64,000 bases of DNA from the NCBI RefSeq assembly GCF_026712245.1, contig NZ_JAPPUY010000006.1, positions 186,001 to 250,000 of the forward strand, in the 5' to 3' direction. The notes below the pieces were generated by a model. It saw only the letters and a list, made by a program, of their open reading frames with translations, searched no databases and was not told the origin of the DNA. Made by a program: the position numbers and the translations under genes. The DNA is from Roseateles hydrophilus (lineage in GTDB: Bacteria > Pseudomonadota > Gammaproteobacteria > Burkholderiales > Burkholderiaceae_C). This document shows positions 33,150 through 41,549 of this stretch, in pieces (within the stretch, counting starts at the first letter, position 1; every line of letters begins with the position of its first letter).

Positions 33150-34145
33150 TCAGGGCAGCAGGTCCTGGAGGGCGCGAGCCAGCCGCTCGCCGCCGGGAGT
33201 ATGGAGCTGGCGGCGCGCGTTGCGCGACAGCGCGGCGGCGCGTGCCGGGTCTTGCATCAGCGCGGCGAGCTGACGGGTGGCGTCGTGCTCGTCGCAGGCC
33301 ACGAGGGCGATGTCCAGCGCGGCGATGCCGGCGAGCTCGGCGTCGTCCTTGCGACCGTAAGGCGAGAACACGACGGTGGGCACGCCGCGCTGCAGCAGCT
33401 CGAAGCAGCTGACGCCGAAGACCGTGACGGCGAAATCGGCCGCAGCCATCAGCGGGCCGAGCCCGGCCGGTGCGTGGTGCTCGACGACGGCGGCCAGGCG
33501 CGGCGCAGCGGGCAGCGCGGGCGCTGCGGAGAACGGCCCCGTGACCCAGTGCAGGCGGGCATCGGCCGGCAGCGCGGCGTCCAGCGCGGCGGGCCAGTGG
33601 CGGCCCAGGCCGGTGGCGTCGCTGCCGCCGGTGAGCGCCAGCACGTTGCGGCCGGGCGGGCGCGGGGGTGTGGCGGGGAGCGGGTCCAGCAGCAGGCAGT
33701 CCCACCCGAACAGAATGGGCGCGCCGTCGGCCAGGCCGGCGGGCGGCTCGAAGCGGTAGGCCGGCAGGAAGATCAGGTCCAGCAGCGGCCGCCAGGCCAG
33801 CAGGCCGTCGATGGCCACGATGCGCCGGCCGGCGGCGCGCCAGTCGCGCAGGTGCTGGGCCAGCCCGGGCGGCACGCGCTGCGGCTGCAGGTCCAGCAGC
33901 AGCACGTCGATGGCCTCGGCCTGGCAGTGCGCGTCCAGCGCGGCGCCGAGGTCGGCATCGGCCGGCAGGAAGCGGTGCGGGAACGCGGCCAGGTCATCCC
34001 GCGCGAGCGGCTCGCCCTGCACCAGCAGTTGCACGCTTGCGCCCAGACTGCGCCGCAAGGCGCGTGCGGCCACCAGGCAGCGCGTCAGGTGGCCCAGCCC
34101 CACGCCCGGTCCGGCGTGGCAGGCCAGCAGCAGCCGGGCGGCCAC
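33150..34145 (-). CDS. PseG-like nucleotide-sugar hydrolase / GT-B-fold protein
   Basis: The 331-residue protein has an N-terminal nucleotide-sugar loop region (HAGPGVGLGHLTRCLVAARA) similar to PseG and SpsG, which release UDP from UDP-diacetamido-trideoxyhexose before the NeuB step. The C-terminal FGVSCFELLQRGVPTVVFSP matches the donor-binding motif. GTG 34145 directly follows the TGA of the NeuB gene (TGAGTG). The PseG function fits the operon; a glycosyltransferase role is the alternative. Confidence 0.65.
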   Translation of the reverse strand: MAARLLLACHAGPGVGLGHLTRCLVAARALRRSLGASVQLLVQGEPLARDDLAAFPHRFLPADADLGAALDAHCQAEAIDVLLLDLQPQRVPPGLAQHLRDWRAAGRRIVAIDGLLAWRPLLDLIFLPAYRFEPPAGLADGAPILFGWDCLLLDPLPATPPRPPGRNVLALTGGSDATGLGRHWPAALDAALPADARLHWVTGPFSAAPALPAAPRLAAVVEHHAPAGLGPLMAAADFAVTVFGVSCFELLQRGVPTVVFSPYGRKDDAELAGIAALDIALVACDEHDATRQLAALMQDPARAAALSRNARRQLHTPGGERLARALQDLLP

Positions 34146-35003
34146 TCAGGCGGGCTGCCAGGTCTGGCGCAGCACCTTGAACGGGCGCAGGCCGTCCGAC
34201 GGGTCGGCGCGCCACAGGCGGTCGGGCAGCTCCGACGGCACCGGCGCCTTGACGCCGTCGCCATCCGCGCCCAGTGCGTGGGCGACGTCGGTGATGACGC
34301 GGCCGATCTGTTCCGGCAGCCAGCAGTGGCCGGCGGCGTACTCCTCGCCCTGGCGGTCCAGGTCGATGTGGAACTCGACGACGCGGGCGTCGTAGCGGTG
34401 GATAGCGCGGTGGATGACGCCGGGCTCGACGGTGTGGTCCGACCAGCCCACCTCGCAGCCGGTGGCCTGGCGCAGGGTGTCGATGGCGGCGAGGTTGGCG
34501 TCCTGGTAGGGCGTGGGGTAGGCCGAGGTGCAGTGCAGCAGCGTGGGCGCGGCGCAGCCGTTGCGCTTGAGCACGTCGACGGCATGCAGGATTTCGTCCA
34601 TGGTCGCCATGCCGGTGGACAGCACGACCGGCTTGCCCGTGGCCGCGCAGGCGGCCAGCAGCTCGTCCCACAGCAGCTCGTAGGAGGCGATCTTGTAGAA
34701 GTCCACGTGCGGCTCCAGCTCCGCCACCGCCTCCAGATAGAAGGGCGTGCAGGAGAACTCGATGCCGCAGTCGCGCGAGCGCTGGGCCAGCAGCGGCAGG
34801 AACTCCAGCGGCAGCTCCCACTGGCGGCGGCGGCGGTGGGTCTCGGACTTGGCGAGGATCTCCGGGGCGAACAGCTGGTCGATGCGGAACAGCTGGAACT
34901 TGACCGCCTCGCAGCCCGCCTGGGCCGAGGCCTCGATGAAGCGGTAGCAGCGCTCGATGTCGCGGCTGTGGTTGCTAGAGACTTCGGCGATGAACTTGAC
35001 CAT
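34146..35003 (-). CDS. NeuB-family nonulosonic acid synthase lacking the SAF domain
   Basis: The 285-residue TIM-barrel protein has clear NeuB motifs: FIAEVSSNHSRD, AVKFQLFRIDQLFAPE, GIEFSCTPF, YKIASYELLWDEL, KPVVLSTGMATMDEI, LLHCTSAYPTPYQDANL and GWSDHT. The family condenses phosphoenolpyruvate with a hexosamine to form sialic, legionaminic or pseudaminic acid. Unlike the usual 335-350-residue enzymes it ends about where the C-terminal SAF/antifreeze-like domain should begin. The usual E-K-H-F segment reads EFHIDLDRQG here. ATG 35003 (after GGAAG) is preferred over GTG 35006. Confidence 0.8.
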   Translation of the reverse strand: MVKFIAEVSSNHSRDIERCYRFIEASAQAGCEAVKFQLFRIDQLFAPEILAKSETHRRRRQWELPLEFLPLLAQRSRDCGIEFSCTPFYLEAVAELEPHVDFYKIASYELLWDELLAACAATGKPVVLSTGMATMDEILHAVDVLKRNGCAAPTLLHCTSAYPTPYQDANLAAIDTLRQATGCEVGWSDHTVEPGVIHRAIHRYDARVVEFHIDLDRQGEEYAAGHCWLPEQIGRVITDVAHALGADGDGVKAPVPSELPDRLWRADPSDGLRPFKVLRQTWQPA

Positions 35004-35034
35004 CACGCTTCCTTGATGTGCGAGCGTCAGGCGC

Positions 35035-36279
35035 TCAGTGCTGCACCTGCAGGCGGCCAGCCTCGCGCTGCAGCGCGACGACGGCGGAGCCGTTGGCCAG
35101 GCTGAGGTCGGCGGCCTCCAGGATGCCGGTCACGCGCTCGGACTCGGCCAGCGTCGGCAGGTGCATGCCCGCGCTGGCGCCGCCGCCGGCCAGGGCCAGC
35201 TCCACGAAGGCGCGCACGCTCTGGTAGCCGTACTTGGTTTCCAGGTTCCAGCCGCCCGTCAGCGCGCGCGACAGGTTGAAGAAATGCGGGTTGGGCGCCT
35301 GCATGCCCGGGCCGGCCAGCACGCGGCGGGTGCCGCGGTAGCGCTGGTCGGAGAACACATGGCCGTTCTCGGTCAGCAGGTGCATTTCCTGGTAGGTCAT
35401 GGACTCAGTCTGCGACGGGTCGGCCCAGCCGGCCACGTGGTAGCTGACGAACTCGTGGCCGTCGGTCGCGCGCCAGCGGATCTGGGTCTGGATGGTGTCG
35501 GCCACCTCCAGCCCGTGGTGCTCGCGGATGAAGCCGAACTGCTGCGTCGCGCGCACGTCCAGCGGCTCGGCGCCCGTCAGGAAGCCGGTCATGTGGATGT
35601 AGTGCGAGCCCAGGTAATGGTTGATGTTGCAGCGCGGGTTGCGCTGTAGCCAACGGCCGTAGATCTCGATCATGTCGCGGCGCTGGCTCATCAGCGACGA
35701 CACATGGTGCACGCGGCCGTAGAGGCCCTGGCGCAGGTCGTCCAGCAGCAGCAGGTTGGCCTCGTCGTAGACCTTGTGATAGTCCACCATCGCGAGCAGA
35801 TCGTCGGGCAGGTGGTCCAGCACGCGGTGCAGGTCTGCCAGCCGGGTGACGGCGGGTTTGACGATGAGGAAGGGGATGTTGCGCGCGGCGCAGGCCAGCA
35901 TGACCTCCGCGTGCAGTTCGTCGGGCACGGCGATGACGGCCGCGCAGGGGCGCGGCATCTCGTCCAGCGCGCGCAGGTAGGCGCCGCTGTCCATTTGGCC
36001 CGGGCCGGGGTAGGCCTCGAAGCTGGCGTCGATGCCGGGGTCGGTGCCCCAGTGCGCGATGCGTTCGCGGATGGTCTGCAGCTTGTCGCCGTTCTGGCCG
36101 CACAGCGCGATGCGCCCCACCCAGCCGCGCTCGCGCAGGTGCAGGGCGCTGGGCAGCAGCACGCCGAAGTCCTTGTCGGTGGCCTTGCGGCCGGACAGCG
36201 TGGTCTGGCCGGTCATGTAGTGGCCGCTGCCGATCAACACGAGGTTGAGCGGCTGGCCATCGTGTTCGATGCGTTTCAT
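35035..36279 (-). CDS. Gfo/Idh/MocA-family sugar oxidoreductase
   Basis: The 414-residue protein has an N-terminal Rossmann segment (LNLVLIGSGHYMTGQ), a conserved KPAVTRLADL (equivalent of the EKP motif) and a C-terminal alpha/beta domain with YDEANLLLLDDLRQGLYGRVHHV and NINHYLGSHYIHMTGFLTG. Family members oxidise or reduce hydroxyl or keto groups of (nucleotide-)sugars using NAD(P). The GSGHYM replacement of the usual GxGxxG pattern is noteworthy. It overlaps the ATP-grasp gene upstream by ATGA. Confidence 0.75.
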   Translation of the reverse strand: MKRIEHDGQPLNLVLIGSGHYMTGQTTLSGRKATDKDFGVLLPSALHLRERGWVGRIALCGQNGDKLQTIRERIAHWGTDPGIDASFEAYPGPGQMDSGAYLRALDEMPRPCAAVIAVPDELHAEVMLACAARNIPFLIVKPAVTRLADLHRVLDHLPDDLLAMVDYHKVYDEANLLLLDDLRQGLYGRVHHVSSLMSQRRDMIEIYGRWLQRNPRCNINHYLGSHYIHMTGFLTGAEPLDVRATQQFGFIREHHGLEVADTIQTQIRWRATDGHEFVSYHVAGWADPSQTESMTYQEMHLLTENGHVFSDQRYRGTRRVLAGPGMQAPNPHFFNLSRALTGGWNLETKYGYQSVRAFVELALAGGGASAGMHLPTLAESERVTGILEAADLSLANGSAVVALQREAGRLQVQH

Positions 36280-37487
36280 GCGGTCTCCAGCACCACGTCG
36301 ATGGCGGCGATCGCGGCCTCGGCGCGCGCGATGGCTTCCTCGCGCGTGGCGGCCGTGCAGATCACCTGCGCGTGGCGCTGTGCGTGGTTCTGCGCCTTGT
36401 GCAGGCGGGTGCCCGGGGTGGGAAAGAAGGTGTTGAACATCTGCACGCCGGGCATGGCGCGCACGGCGTCGAAGTTGCCGGCGGCGCGGAACACCGCGTC
36501 GCCCTGCGGGATCCAGTAGCGCTGCGCGCAGCCCAGCTGATGGCGGGGCGTCAGCGCGTCGATGTCGGGCGCGTCGCCCACGGCCATCTGCAGCAGCGGC
36601 TTGATGGCGTTGACGCCGGTGGCAGCCGGGATGCTGCCGGCGCCAAACCAGCCGCCGGACGTGCGGCAGGCCATCTCGATGACATGCGGCCGGCCCTCGT
36701 GCAGGATGAGGTCGCCCTTGGCGGCGCCGAAGTCGATGCCCAGCGCGGCAATGGTGCGCTCAACCAGCGCCAGCACGGCGTCCTGGTCGGCCTGCGGCAG
36801 CCGGCTCGGGAAGTTGATGCCGTTCTCGATGAAGTAGGGCGCGTAGAAGTCCTCGCGCTCGTAGTTGCGGTCGGCGAACGCGAAGGTGTGGATGCGCCCG
36901 CCGTGCACCACCGACTCGGTGGAGATCTGCGGGCCGCGCAGCACGCGCTCCACCAGCACCTCGGGGTTGCCGGTGTAGCGCATCGCGTCGTCGTAAGCCG
37001 GCAGCAGCTGGGCCTCGGTGTCGACGCGGCACACGCCGCGCGAGCCGGCGTTGTCCACCGGCTTGAGCACCAGCGGGAAGCCGAACTCGCGCGCCACCCG
37101 TTGCAGTTCGCCCGCCGACTTCACGGCCGCGAAACCGGCCACCGGGATGCCGGCGCGCTGCAGGGCCTCGATGCGCGCATGCTTGTCGGTGCAGCGGTGC
37201 GCCGTCTCGGGCGCCAGCCCCGGCAGACCCAGTTCGCGGGCCACGGCGGCCACCACCTCGGGGATCTCGACCGCATGGCAGAACACGCCGTCAATGCGCT
37301 CCGCGCGCGCGATGGGCAGCAGCGCCGCGACATCCCGGATGTCGCAGACCCGGCCCACGTCGGCCAGTGCCAGCCCGGGGGCGGAGGCGGAGCCGTCGCA
37401 GGCGACGGTGCGGTAGCCCAGCGCTCGGGCTTGCTCGATGGCGAGGGCCTGTTCCTGGCCGGCGCCGAGCAGAAGAATCGTCTTCAC
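36276..37487 (-). CDS. ATP-grasp enzyme (carboxylate-amine ligase type)
   Basis: The 403-residue protein starts at GTG 37487 (overlapping GTGA with the methyltransferase gene). It begins TILLLGAGQEQALAIEQARA, the pre-ATP-grasp fold. The ATP-grasp domain follows: FPLVLKPVDNAGSRGVCRV, VLVERVLRGPQISTESVV and DLILHEGRPHVIEMACRTSGG. Such enzymes join a carboxylate to an amine via an acyl phosphate. In a nonulosonic-acid operon it could add an amino-acid or other acyl group to a sugar amine; this role is inference. ATP-grasp genes also occur in peptide or nucleotide pathways. Confidence 0.72.
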   Translation of the reverse strand: MKTILLLGAGQEQALAIEQARALGYRTVACDGSASAPGLALADVGRVCDIRDVAALLPIARAERIDGVFCHAVEIPEVVAAVARELGLPGLAPETAHRCTDKHARIEALQRAGIPVAGFAAVKSAGELQRVAREFGFPLVLKPVDNAGSRGVCRVDTEAQLLPAYDDAMRYTGNPEVLVERVLRGPQISTESVVHGGRIHTFAFADRNYEREDFYAPYFIENGINFPSRLPQADQDAVLALVERTIAALGIDFGAAKGDLILHEGRPHVIEMACRTSGGWFGAGSIPAATGVNAIKPLLQMAVGDAPDIDALTPRHQLGCAQRYWIPQGDAVFRAAGNFDAVRAMPGVQMFNTFFPTPGTRLHKAQNHAQRHAQVICTAATREEAIARAEAAIAAIDVVLETA

Positions 37488-38491
37488 GTTGAGGGGTGTT
37501 CCTGAGGTTGGGGCGTCTCGGCCGGCGGGCGCATTCTCTGGCACTTCTTGCGGGCAAACAGGACGACCTCGCGCCCGATGCCGCAGTCGGCGAACGCCTT
37601 GTACAGACGGGCTTTGAGCTCGCCCGCGCCGCCGCCCAGCAGCGCCTGCTCCAGCTGCTTGCGCTGGCCATGCACCTGGCGGCCCAGCGTGTCGTTGCCG
37701 ATGTAGTTCTGGCCCATCAGCAGGAACAGGTCGATGGGGAAGGTGGACTCGACATGCAGCACCTCGAAGCCGCAGCGCGCGACGAGCGCGGACAGCGAGG
37801 CGTGGTCGAAGTAGTTCAGGTGATGCGGCGGGGCGACCCACCAGGGCTTGAAGCCCTGCTGTTCGCGCAGCAGCTGTTGCACCGGGTTGAAGTCGTTGGG
37901 CACGACGGTGCACAGCACGCCGTCGTCATCCAGCAGGCGGTGCGCCAGGCCCAGCATGCCGGCCGGGTCGGGCAGGTGTTCCAGCACCTCGCCGAGGTTC
38001 AGCGCGTCGTAGCGGCCCAGCGCGCCCACGCTGTGCTCATCCAGGAAGCCTTCCTGCACGTCCAGGCCGAGGCTGTCGCGGCTGTGCGCGGCGGCCTGTG
38101 CCGAGGGCTCGATGCCGCGCACCTGCCAGCCGCGCTCGCGGCCGTTGAGCAGGAACAGGCCCGGGCCCGAGCCCACGTCCAGCAGGCGGCGCCGCGTGGC
38201 GGGCAGCCAGCCTTCCAGGCGCTGGTAGCGCTCGGCGTAGACGGCGTCCCACCAGGGCTTGTCCTGCAGGTAGTGCTCGATGTAGGCGGGCTTCTCCTGC
38301 GTGTAGTAGTCGTGGGCGTAGACCTCGCGCAGCTGCTCCGGCGTGGGCAGGGGCAGCACGTGCTTGAAGCCGCAGCAGGCGCAGTCCACGACACTGAAGT
38401 CGCCGACGGTCTCGTGCACCGGGCCGGCGTGCACGCGGCCGGCAGCGTCCTGCCAGGACTGCTGCACGGCTTGAGGGCTGTGCGCGTTCAT
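37484..38491 (-). CDS. Class I SAM-dependent methyltransferase with N-terminal CxxC motif
   Basis: The 335-residue protein carries a CACCGFKHVLPLPTPEQL motif (residues 37-54), then a methyltransf_23-type core: RRLLDVGSGPGLFLLNGRERGW and YDALNLGEVLEHLPDP. It ends in a Lys/Arg-rich tail. This layout resembles the methyltransferases found in surface-polysaccharide loci. It probably methylates a sugar or acyl side chain made in this operon. It is 4 bp from the aminotransferase gene upstream. Confidence 0.8.
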   Translation of the reverse strand: MNAHSPQAVQQSWQDAAGRVHAGPVHETVGDFSVVDCACCGFKHVLPLPTPEQLREVYAHDYYTQEKPAYIEHYLQDKPWWDAVYAERYQRLEGWLPATRRRLLDVGSGPGLFLLNGRERGWQVRGIEPSAQAAAHSRDSLGLDVQEGFLDEHSVGALGRYDALNLGEVLEHLPDPAGMLGLAHRLLDDDGVLCTVVPNDFNPVQQLLREQQGFKPWWVAPPHHLNYFDHASLSALVARCGFEVLHVESTFPIDLFLLMGQNYIGNDTLGRQVHGQRKQLEQALLGGGAGELKARLYKAFADCGIGREVVLFARKKCQRMRPPAETPQPQEHPST

Positions 38492-38495
38492 GGCG

Positions 38496-39824
38496 TCACT
38501 CCTTGGTCAGGCGCTGGAAGCCGGCGTGGTGCGGCGGCGTCTCCAGCAGGGCGTCGGCGGGCAGCGCGGCCAGCCGTGCGAACACCTCGTCGCAGGCCTG
38601 GGCGTAAGCGCTCATCTCGGTGTCGCCGTGGGCCAGCGAGGCCTTGAACTGCCGGAAGCCCAGGAAGCCGCGCTGCAGCATCTCGATGGTGAAGCGGGTG
38701 TTCAGGGCCACGGCCTGCGGATGCTGGAAGCCGAAGGCCGCCAGCGTGGGCAGGCCGGACACATTGATGGCCAGGCCGGCCTTGGCGGCCGCGGCGGCCC
38801 AGATGGCCTTGGTCTGGTTGCCCAGGGCGATGAGCCGCTCTTCGGCGCGTTCGCGCCGGTACTTGCGCAACGTCGCCAGCGCGGCCGTGGGCCCGACGCG
38901 GTCGGTCCAGTTGGTGCTGGAGATGAAGGTGGTCTGCGCGGCCTGCATGACGCGCTCCGTGCCCAGCACGGCGGCCATCGCGTAGCCGTTGGCCATGGAC
39001 TTGGCGAACACCGCGATGTCGGGATTGATGCCATAGCGGCGGTGGATGCCGCCGGCGCACATGCGGTAGCCGCTGGTGATCTCGTCGAACACGAGCACGG
39101 CGCCGATCTCGTCCGCGATCTCGCGCAGCTTGCGCAGGTACTCGCCCGGCGCCTCCTCGCCGCGCGCGGGCTCGATGACGATGGCGGCGATCTGCTTTTC
39201 CTTGCCCTTGATCGTGTCGCGCAGCGAATCGATGTCGTTGAAGTGGAAGGGGATGGCTGTGCCGGCCAGGCCGCGCGGCACCCCGTTGGGCTGCAGGCCC
39301 GGCATGAGCTGGCCGTCCAGGCCGTCGGTCTCGCCGAGGTTGGCGGCCAGGTACCAGTCGTTCCAGCCGTGGTAGCCGCTGAACAGCACGATGTCGCGTC
39401 GGGTCTGCGCGCGCGCGATGCGCACGGCCATGCTCATGGCCTCGCCGCCGCTGCGCGCGTAGCGCACCATGCCGGCCCAGGGATGCAGCTCGATCAGCGC
39501 CTCGGCCAGTTCCACTTCCTCGGGGCAGTTCAGCGAGCTGTTGACGCCGCTGCGGATGGCCGTCACAACGGCGTCGTCCACCTCGTCGTCGGCATAGCCG
39601 AGGATGCAGGCACCGACGGCCATGATGGACATGTCGATGAACTCGCGGCCGTCCAGGTCCCACACGCGGCAGCCCTTGGCCTTGCTGTAGTAGGACGGCC
39701 AGACGTCGGGCGCGAACATCTCGGGCCGCTTGGACAGCAGCTGCGTGCCGCCCGGGATCATTTCCTTGGCGTGGCGGTACAGCGCCGCGCCGCGGCTGTG
39801 CTTCAGGTCGTCAAGGCTGAGCAT
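38496..39824 (-). CDS. Glutamate-1-semialdehyde aminomutase-like class III aminotransferase
   Basis: The 442-residue PLP enzyme has IPGGTQLLSKRPEMF, SGGEAMSMAVRIARA, VLVFDEITSGYRMCAGG and the PLP Lys in FAKSMANGYAMAAVLG. It differs from HemL of tetrapyrrole synthesis in context and in its long N-terminus; such homologues occur in sps/leg-type sugar loci. It probably sets an amine on a sugar or on a three-carbon precursor. The gene overlaps the cytidylyltransferase gene upstream by 14 bp. Confidence 0.8.
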   Translation of the reverse strand: MLSLDDLKHSRGAALYRHAKEMIPGGTQLLSKRPEMFAPDVWPSYYSKAKGCRVWDLDGREFIDMSIMAVGACILGYADDEVDDAVVTAIRSGVNSSLNCPEEVELAEALIELHPWAGMVRYARSGGEAMSMAVRIARAQTRRDIVLFSGYHGWNDWYLAANLGETDGLDGQLMPGLQPNGVPRGLAGTAIPFHFNDIDSLRDTIKGKEKQIAAIVIEPARGEEAPGEYLRKLREIADEIGAVLVFDEITSGYRMCAGGIHRRYGINPDIAVFAKSMANGYAMAAVLGTERVMQAAQTTFISSTNWTDRVGPTAALATLRKYRRERAEERLIALGNQTKAIWAAAAAKAGLAINVSGLPTLAAFGFQHPQAVALNTRFTIEMLQRGFLGFRQFKASLAHGDTEMSAYAQACDEVFARLAALPADALLETPPHHAGFQRLTKE

Positions 39825-40581
39825 GGTGGTGGAGCTTGTCGGCTTGCAGGGATTTCAGGTAGCCCGCATTGCGGGTGATGTCGGCGTTCAGGCTCATGAG
39901 GCCGGGCTCGCGTGCCAGCAGCGCCAGCACGTCGGCCGCGCCGAAGGGCGGGGCGCCGTCGCGGTACAGGCGCGAGAACACGGCCTGCAGGAATTCGTAG
40001 TCGCGCGGCTCGTCCAGCGTCCAGCGGTGGTGAGCCAGGCCGGTGAACTTGCGCACGGCGCCGTTCTTGAACCACTCCGGGTGGTGCTCGATGTAGGGGC
40101 CGACATGTTCGCGCTCGGACGGCAGCTGCGCCTCGCGGTGCGCGCGGGCGATGGCGCTGGCCGCGAACACGGTGCAGTCCAGCCCGTCGGGGAACTCGCC
40201 GGCCAGACCGCAGAAGTCGTAGCCGCCGGTGATGAAGGCGTCCACCACCTCGTCGACGATGGCAGGATCCAGCGCCGGGCAGTCGGCGGTGATGCGCACG
40301 ATGGCGTCGGCCTGGTGGGCCTGGGCGGCCTGGTGGTAGCGATCCAGCACGTCGTGCAGGCTGCCGCGCCAGCAGGCCACGCCGGCTGCTTTGCACCACG
40401 CCTGGATGGCGTCGTCGCTGGCGTCGGTGGACGTGGCCACGACGACCGCGTTCACGCGGCGGGCATGCCGAACCCGCTCCACCACGTGGGCCAGCACGGG
40501 CCGGCCGGCCAGCGGCATCAGCACCTTGCCGGGCAAGCGCGTGGAACTCATGCGGGCCTGGATGATGGCAACGACGTTCAT
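39811..40581 (-). CDS. SpsF/PseF-like cytidylyltransferase
   Basis: The 256-residue protein has the nucleotidyltransferase P-loop AIIQARMSSTRLPGKVLMPLAGRP, followed by RGSLHDVLDRYHQAA and ITADCPALDPAIVDEVVDAF. This is the SpsF/CTP_transf_3 type, distinct from classical NeuA. It should activate the 9-carbon sugar acid as its CMP derivative for transfer. The ATG at 40581 lies after a 112-bp gap containing a hairpin, the only sizeable gap within the operon. Confidence 0.8.
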   Translation of the reverse strand: MNVVAIIQARMSSTRLPGKVLMPLAGRPVLAHVVERVRHARRVNAVVVATSTDASDDAIQAWCKAAGVACWRGSLHDVLDRYHQAAQAHQADAIVRITADCPALDPAIVDEVVDAFITGGYDFCGLAGEFPDGLDCTVFAASAIARAHREAQLPSEREHVGPYIEHHPEWFKNGAVRKFTGLAHHRWTLDEPRDYEFLQAVFSRLYRDGAPPFGAADVLALLAREPGLMSLNADITRNAGYLKSLQADKLHHHAQP

Positions 40582-40645
40582 GGCAGACACACAGTGGCGG
40601 GAAGGCCAGTATGTCCGCGCTCGCCAGGGCAGGCGCCGGGATTTG

Positions 40646-40663
40646 ACGGCGAAAGCTCGCCGT
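40646..40663. other. Hairpin between the aldo/keto reductase and cytidylyltransferase genes
   Basis: ACGGCGA and TCGCCGT form a perfect 7-bp stem with a 4-nt loop. A run of four T follows on the plus strand only. It may be a partial terminator, attenuator or processing site splitting the long minus-strand operon. Confidence 0.35.
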
Positions 40664-40693
40664 TTTGCTGCGATGCAGCGCCGTACGGGTGGA

Positions 40694-41548
40694 TCAGCCC
40701 GCTGGCCAGCGGCGCGGGTCCCAGGCGTCGGGCTCGGGGCTGGCCACTTCGGGCCAGTGCAGCGGCCGGCTGCGGGCCCAGGCGCCGGCAATCTCCTGGA
40801 ACTGGGCGACGGTCTCCACACCGACGACGCAGGCCGCCACGCCGGGCAGGCCTTGCGCCACACCGAGTGCCGCCTCCACCGGCGCGAGGCCGGCGGCATC
40901 GCAGTGCTGGCGCCAGCGGGCCAGCGCGGGGGCGGCGGCGGGAACGCGCTGGGCGCCGCGCTCGGGCGCTAGCAGCAGGCCCTGCAGGAAGGCCGAGCGC
41001 AGGTGCAGCTCAATGCCGCTGAAGTCGTGACCCGCGGTCAGGCGCTGGTCCAGCGCGTTGCCGGGCAGCTGGGCCAGCTCGACATCCAGCCGTTGGCGCA
41101 GCCGCTGCAGTTCCTCGGGCGCGTAGCCGGATACGCCCAGTTTCAGCGGCCGCCCGGCCTGGCGCAGCGCTGCGCGGGCCGCGGCCCACAGCGCATCGCC
41201 GCCTTCGGCCTCCAGGTCGGCGACGCTGTGGAAGAGCAGGCCATCCAGCCGGTCACCCAGGCGGGCGATGGAGCGCTGCACGCTGGCCCGCACCGCGTCC
41301 GCGCGCTCGGCGGCCGGGATGGCACCCAGCGGCGCGATCTTGCTGATGATGCGAAACGGGTGCGGCCCGCACAGCGCGGCCAGCCGCGCCTCGATGTCGC
41401 CGTAGGCGGCAGCCGTGTCCAGGCAGCGCACGCCGGCCTGCCAGGCGGCGTCCAGGATGGCGGCGGCCGTGTCGGGCGCCACCATGTGGCCGCTGCCCAC
41501 GGCGCCATAGGCCAGGCCGAACTGGACGGTGCCGAGTGCGAGCTGCAT
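40694..41548 (-). CDS. Aldo/keto reductase family protein
   Basis: The 284-residue TIM-barrel protein begins LALGTVQFGLAYG. It has the catalytic Asp/Tyr region GVRCLDTAAAYGDIE, then RIISKIAPLG (Lys) and LLFHSVADL (His), as well as KLGVSGYAPEELQRL. Aldo/keto reductases of this subtype accompany pseB/pseC and sps genes and are thought to act on sugar intermediates. It starts 1 bp after the pseC stop. Confidence 0.8.
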   Translation of the reverse strand: MQLALGTVQFGLAYGAVGSGHMVAPDTAAAILDAAWQAGVRCLDTAAAYGDIEARLAALCGPHPFRIISKIAPLGAIPAAERADAVRASVQRSIARLGDRLDGLLFHSVADLEAEGGDALWAAARAALRQAGRPLKLGVSGYAPEELQRLRQRLDVELAQLPGNALDQRLTAGHDFSGIELHLRSAFLQGLLLAPERGAQRVPAAAPALARWRQHCDAAGLAPVEAALGVAQGLPGVAACVVGVETVAQFQEIAGAWARSRPLHWPEVASPEPDAWDPRRWPAG

Positions 41549-41549
41549 G

